Translations under genes and position numbers: made by a program
From: Deltaproteobacteria bacterium
GTDB taxonomy: Bacteria; Desulfobacterota_B; Binatia; UBA9968
DNA: 8,622 nucleotides
Direction: 5' to 3'
NCBI GenBank assembly: GCA_027297485.1
Contig: JAPUHZ010000248.1
Span: 1 to 8,622 of the forward strand
Notes under the pieces: generated by a model
Seen by the model: only the letters and a program-made list of their open reading frames with translations
What the model was told of the DNA's origin: nothing
Databases searched by the model: none
Part shown: positions 6,327 to 8,622 of the stretch, piece by piece
Layout: the number at the start of each line of letters is the position of its first letter
Numbering within the stretch: the first letter of the stretch is position 1

Positions 6327-6380
6327 AAAAATGCAAAGTGAAAATTTTGACTTTTGCAATTTGCATTTTTCATTTTGCAA
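6327..6380. repeat. AT-rich spacer with two mutually exclusive stems
   Basis: AAAAATGCAAA (6327-6337) pairs perfectly with TTTGCATTTTT (6360-6370). Alternatively 6332-6344 (TGCAAAGTGAAAA) pairs with 6367-6379 (TTTTCATTTTGCA) over 13 positions with a single G-U. The two stems share the left arm and cannot form together. The element fills most of the 71-nt gap between the rhodanese stop and the hydrolase start. Confidence 0.6.
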
Positions 6381-6395
6381 TGCGCTGTAAGCGAC

Positions 6396-7091
6396 GTGAG
6401 CGATCATCTCTACTTTAAACAAATTGAAATCGGTCCCATGCAGAACTTTGTCTACCTCGTGGGGTCGACCGAGACGCGCAAGGTTGCGGTGATCGATGGC
6501 GCGTGGGACATCGAGAAGATTCTGCGAATGGCCGAGGCGGACGAGATGGAGATCACCCATGCCCTTGTCACCCACACCCACCCGGACCATGTGGGATCTT
6601 GCTTGCATGGGGCTCACATCGAGGGAATAGAAGAGATCCTGGAGAAGACCAAGGCCAAGGTAGTGGTTCACAAGGCAGAGGCGGAGTTCCTAAAACCCCT
6701 CTCCCCTTCGGACATCATCAAGACGGAGAGCGGAGACAAGATCGATGTGGGAGGGATAGGGATTCAGTTGATCCATACCCCAGGCCACACTCCGGGCTCT
6801 CAGTGTTTTCTCATCGATGGCCTCTCTCCCGGTGAGCCGGGCCGCCTAATCGCAGGGGACACCCTTTTTATCGGTTCGTGCGGCCGTGTCGATCTTCCCA
6901 ACAGCAGCGCCGAAGAGATGTACTATAGCCTCACCCAAAGGCTCTTGCGACTACCCGACGAAACGCTCCTCTTCCCCGGCCACAACTATGCCATCAAAAT
7001 GATTTCTACCATCGGGGAGCAGAAGGAGAGCAATCCCACCATGCAATTTCGTTCTCTGAGCGCCTTCCTTGCGGCCATGGGTTATGGATAG
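6396..7091 (+). CDS. MBL-fold metallo-hydrolase (glyoxalase II / ETHE1-like)
   Basis: A 231-residue metallo-beta-lactamase-fold enzyme, cytosolic, with the full set of metal ligands: THTHPDH (H60, H62, D64, H65), HTPGHTPGS (H131), AGDTLF (D155) and FPGHNY (H196). GRVDLPNSSAEEMYYSL (164-180) resembles hydroxyacylglutathione hydrolases and persulfide dioxygenases of the ETHE1 type; sequence alone does not separate thioester hydrolysis from sulfur oxygenation. The neighbouring rhodanese slightly favours sulfur chemistry. I start at GTG 6396 (VSDHLYFKQIEIGPMQNFVYL) because the frame upstream to TTG 6354 runs through the palindromic spacer and encodes an implausible hydrophobic leader; no clear Shine-Dalgarno is visible, so the start is uncertain. 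The stop TAG overlaps the next gene by 8 nt. Confidence 0.9.
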   Translation: MSDHLYFKQIEIGPMQNFVYLVGSTETRKVAVIDGAWDIEKILRMAEADEMEITHALVTHTHPDHVGSCLHGAHIEGIEEILEKTKAKVVVHKAEAEFLKPLSPSDIIKTESGDKIDVGGIGIQLIHTPGHTPGSQCFLIDGLSPGEPGRLIAGDTLFIGSCGRVDLPNSSAEEMYYSLTQRLLRLPDETLLFPGHNYAIKMISTIGEQKESNPTMQFRSLSAFLAAMGYG

Positions 7092-7548
7092 AGCAGAAAT
7101 TAGAAATTTGAAATTAAAAATTTCTATTTTTCATTTCCTACTTTCCATTTTCCTTCTCTCAGCTTGTGACTCGGAGCTTATCCGCCAGCAGGAAAAGCAG
7201 ATACTCCAGCATCAGGAGGAGATCGCACGCCAGAGGCATGAGATCGAAGAACTGAAGCTCGCCAAGCAAAGGGAGGAGCAAAAGAGGCGGGACTGCAATC
7301 GCGCCTTTCGCGACTTTGAGAAGGGCCAGGCAGCTAAGGACCCCCAGGATGCCGTCGCTCTGTACCGTCAGGGTCTTGGACTATGTCCTGATGATGATGT
7401 GGCCCATTATGAATTGGGTAAAATCCTTCGGGGTATGGGGCGGACTCAAGAGGGAGAGGAGGAATTTGAGGCGGCTTTAAGAATCAATCCGGACTTTCGT
7501 GATGCCAAGCGGCAGTTGGAAACTATAAAAAATAGATCAAGAGATTAA
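7084..7548 (+). CDS. TPR-containing lipoprotein with coiled coil
   Basis: A 154-residue protein of unknown function. Residues 1-27 form a lipoprotein signal peptide ending in LLSAC, with Cys28 the lipidated residue and Asp29 at +2, which in enterobacteria retains lipoproteins in the inner membrane. Residues 31-70 are a charged coiled coil (RQQEKQILQHQEEIARQRHEIEELK region), followed by about two TPR units (roughly 74-105 and 107-140, the second AHYELGKILRGMGRTQEG...ALRINPDF), usually protein-binding scaffolds. ATG 7084 overlaps the hydrolase stop by 8 nt, pointing to translational coupling; an in-frame TTG at 7069 is the alternative. The codons for residues 5-18 lie in an AT-rich palindrome (7096-7137) of the same style as the neighbouring spacers. 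The next gene starts 15 nt downstream. A role as an envelope scaffold is inference. Confidence 0.8.
   Translation: MDRAEIRNLKLKISIFHFLLSIFLLSACDSELIRQQEKQILQHQEEIARQRHEIEELKLAKQREEQKRRDCNRAFRDFEKGQAAKDPQDAVALYRQGLGLCPDDDVAHYELGKILRGMGRTQEGEEEFEAALRINPDFRDAKRQLETIKNRSRD
7096..7137. repeat. AT-rich palindrome inside the lipoprotein signal-peptide codons
   Basis: Within 7096-7137, AGAAATTT (7102-7109) pairs perfectly with AAATTTCT (7118-7125) around an 8-nt loop; over the whole 42 bases the two halves pair imperfectly, starting with GAAAT/ATTTC at the ends. Composition is strongly A/T, unlike the rest of the gene. It resembles the junction palindromes in the preceding spacers but lies within the coding frame. 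Confidence 0.55.
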
Positions 7549-7553
7549 AGATT

Positions 7554-7558
7554 GAGGG
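7554..7558 (+). promoter_or_regulatory. Ribosome binding site deciding the cyclase start
   Basis: GAGGG ends 5 nt before ATG 7564, which begins a convincing signal peptide (MMRKVFFLLL). This favours ATG 7564 over the in-frame TTG 7552, which overlaps the site itself. Confidence 0.6.
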
Positions 7559-7563
7559 CACCA

Positions 7564-8340
7564 ATGATGAGAAAAGTATTTTTCTTACTGTTGTCGTTAT
7601 GGCTGCTTGCGTTCCAGGCTTATGCCATTGATGACAAACAGCTCATCGACATGACCTATCCGTTTGCGGAGGATACCTTGCATTGGCCGACAGCTAAGCC
7701 CTTTAACCTGGAGAAGGTTCATGAGGGGATAACGCCTCAGGGCTTCTGGTACTCCTCTTATAACTATAGCGGTTCAGAGCATGTCGGGACGCATTTAGAC
7801 GCGCCTTTTCATTTTGCCCAGGGAAAATGGACAACGGATCTGGTCCCGCTTGGAAGGACTATTGGACCGGGTGTGGTCATCGATGTGAGGCACAAGTCAG
7901 AGGCGGATCCAAACTATCAATTGCAGGTGGTGGATATCCGCACGTGGGAAAGGGAGAGCGGAAAGATCCCCCGTGGGGCTATAGTGCTCATGTACAGCGG
8001 CTGGGGTAAGTTTTAGGGTGACCGCAAGAGTTACTTCGGCACAGATCTGGCGGGCGAAGTTACCAACCTCCGCTTTCCCGGCTTCTCCAGGTCGGCGGCG
8101 GAGTTCCTTGTCAAAGAGCGCAAGATCGACGCCGTAGGAACTGATACCCCGAGCATCGATTATGGTCCCTCACAGGACTTTATCGTTCACCGGATCTTTG
8201 GGAGGGCTAATGTCCCCATCTTCGAAAATGTCGCTAACCTGGAACGGTTACCTTTGAAAGGGGCAACCATTTTTGCTATCCCCATGAAGATTCAGGGCGG
8301 CAGCGGTGCCCCCTTAAGGATCTTTGCCCTGTTGCCTTAG
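7564..8340 (+). pseudogene. Exported cyclase-family hydrolase (kynurenine formamidase-like) interrupted by one in-frame TAG
   Basis: The reading frame spans 258 codons and is broken only by TAG at codon 151 (8014-8016). Residues 1-21 are a signal peptide (cut AYA|IDD). Before the stop lies the metal-binding motif HVGTHLDAPFH (H73, H77, D79, H83) and the GRTIGPGVVIDVR and IPRGAIVLMYSGWGKF segments. After it the same frame continues with GDRKSYFGTD, LRFPGFSRSAAEFLVKERKIDAVGTDTPSIDYGP (about 169-202) and VPIFENVANLERLP (217-230), ending in tandem TAG TGA. The whole is the normal length of the cyclase family (PF04199), metal-dependent hydrolases or lyases of amides and cyclic compounds. The site of the TAG matches a Trp in the familiar GWGKxW pattern, so TGG to TAG is the simplest change. 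If translation stops there, a 150-residue fragment lacking the conserved C-terminal half is made. It follows the lipoprotein gene by 15 nt. Nonsense mutation, sequencing error or readthrough are all possible. Confidence 0.75.
8014..8016 (+). other. In-frame internal TAG codon in the cyclase gene
   Basis: The codons around it are GGT AAG TTT TAG GGT GAC CGC. Family motifs continue without frameshift on both sides, so this is a single codon change. Other genes here end in TAG (SDR, adenosyltransferase, MBL hydrolase), so TAG works as a normal terminator in this genome. There is no in-frame ATG or GTG soon after it for reinitiation; the first ATG is at 8284. Confidence 0.8.
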
Positions 8341-8357
8341 TGAGGTCCGTGGGTGGC

Positions 8358-8397
8358 ATCGAGTAACACCTTAGGGTTGGTCTTCATATAACTCGAT
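8358..8397. promoter_or_regulatory. Dyad ATCGAGT / ACTCGAT upstream of the TctC promoter
   Basis: A perfect 7-bp inverted repeat (8358-8364 and 8391-8397) separated by 26 nt ends 8 bp before the -35 box at 8406. The position would suit a regulator site; the long loop makes a terminator hairpin unlikely. Low certainty. Confidence 0.25.
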
Positions 8398-8405
8398 AAG
8401 GGGTC

Positions 8406-8434
8406 TTGACAGCTGCTCTGTTTTCGGCAATAAG
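8406..8434 (+). promoter_or_regulatory. Candidate sigma-70 promoter of the TctC-like gene
   Basis: TTGACA (8406-8411) is followed after 17 bp by AATAAG (8429-8434), a 4 of 6 match to TATAAT. Transcription would start near 8441 and leave a leader of about 50 nt with AGGAGG before ATG 8492. It lies in the 151-bp gap after the cyclase gene, suggesting the transporter gene has its own transcript. Confidence 0.5.
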
Positions 8435-8491
8435 CTTTGGGTGAAGCATATCGGAAGGACCGCTCAAAATCTTTATAGGAGGGAGAGTATT

Positions 8492-8622
8492 ATGGAAAAG
8501 AGACTGTTATCATTCCTTACACTCGTGATCGGCCTTGCCTTTGTATTCAGCGCTTCGACCACAGCTTTGGGCGAAGAGTTCTATAAAGGCAAGACCCTTC
8601 GATTCGTCGTGGGCTATTCGCC
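8492..8622 (+). CDS. TctC/Bug-type tripartite tricarboxylate transporter substrate-binding protein, partial (N-terminus only)
   Basis: The window ends after 43 complete codons. Residues 1 to about 27 are a signal peptide (MEKRLL, hydrophobic SFLTLVIGLAFVFSAS, then TTALG), and the mature start EEFYKGKTLRFVVGYSP matches the well-known beginning of TctC-like (Bug) periplasmic binding proteins, which capture carboxylates or related small molecules for TctAB membrane partners. AGGAGG ends 9 nt before ATG 8492 and a TTGACA promoter lies at 8406. The membrane subunits would be expected to the right of the window. With so little sequence the family call rests on the signal peptide plus the first mature strand; substrate unknown. 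Confidence 0.8.
   Translation, partial: MEKRLLSFLTLVIGLAFVFSASTTALGEEFYKGKTLRFVVGYS

Noticed and set aside
6354..6395. N-terminal extension of the MBL hydrolase starting at TTG 6354.
   Set aside because: It would translate the palindromic spacer into MQFAFFILQC-like sequence that does not resemble the family start; GTG 6396 fits better.

Overview
The window reads as a bacterial chromosome segment of moderate G+C with ordinary gene density, bacterial Shine-Dalgarno sites and sigma-70-like promoters. The mix of genes (solute-binding proteins of the Fe/spermidine-like and TctC types, FabI, a PduO-type cobalamin adenosyltransferase, rhodanese plus metallo-beta-lactamase-fold hydrolase, cyclase-family hydrolase) together with low-complexity palindromic spacers suggests an uncultured soil, sediment or subsurface lineage such as Desulfobacterota ('Deltaproteobacteria') or Methylomirabilota/NC10. 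That placement is inference; no phylogenetic marker is present.

Layout. Positions 1-2459 hold three minus-strand genes: a periplasmic solute-binding protein cut by the left edge (with a good TTGACA-17-TATAGG promoter), a flavin-reductase-like protein, and a short-chain dehydrogenase with Thr at the usual catalytic Ser position. A 284-bp divergent region (2460-2743) carries several hairpins and a TATAAT box only 8 bp before the next start codon. From 2744 everything is on the plus strand: an APC amino acid permease, a cob(I)alamin adenosyltransferase, fabI, a single-domain rhodanese, an MBL-fold hydrolase, a TPR lipoprotein, a cyclase-family hydrolase interrupted by one in-frame TAG, and the start of a TctC-type solute-binding protein at the right edge.

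How the genes relate. The rhodanese, MBL hydrolase, lipoprotein and cyclase lie close together (gaps of 71, -8 and 15 nt) and may be one transcript; rhodanese plus ETHE1/glyoxalase-II-like MBL suggests persulfide or thioester chemistry. The cyclase next to a TctC protein, and the flavin reductase and SDR next to another solute-binding protein, suggest uptake and catabolism of organic acids. FabI and the adenosyltransferase are housekeeping genes. I see no mobile element, CRISPR array, rRNA or tRNA gene.

Most notable. (1) The cyclase gene is intact for 258 codons except for a single TAG where relatives appear to have Trp. (2) Five consecutive gene junctions from 4124 to about 7137 each carry a different low-complexity quasi-palindrome of similar build; the fifth lies inside a gene and encodes most of a lipoprotein signal peptide. 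I do not see a clearly new multi-gene system; the recurring junction palindromes are the best candidate for something under-described.
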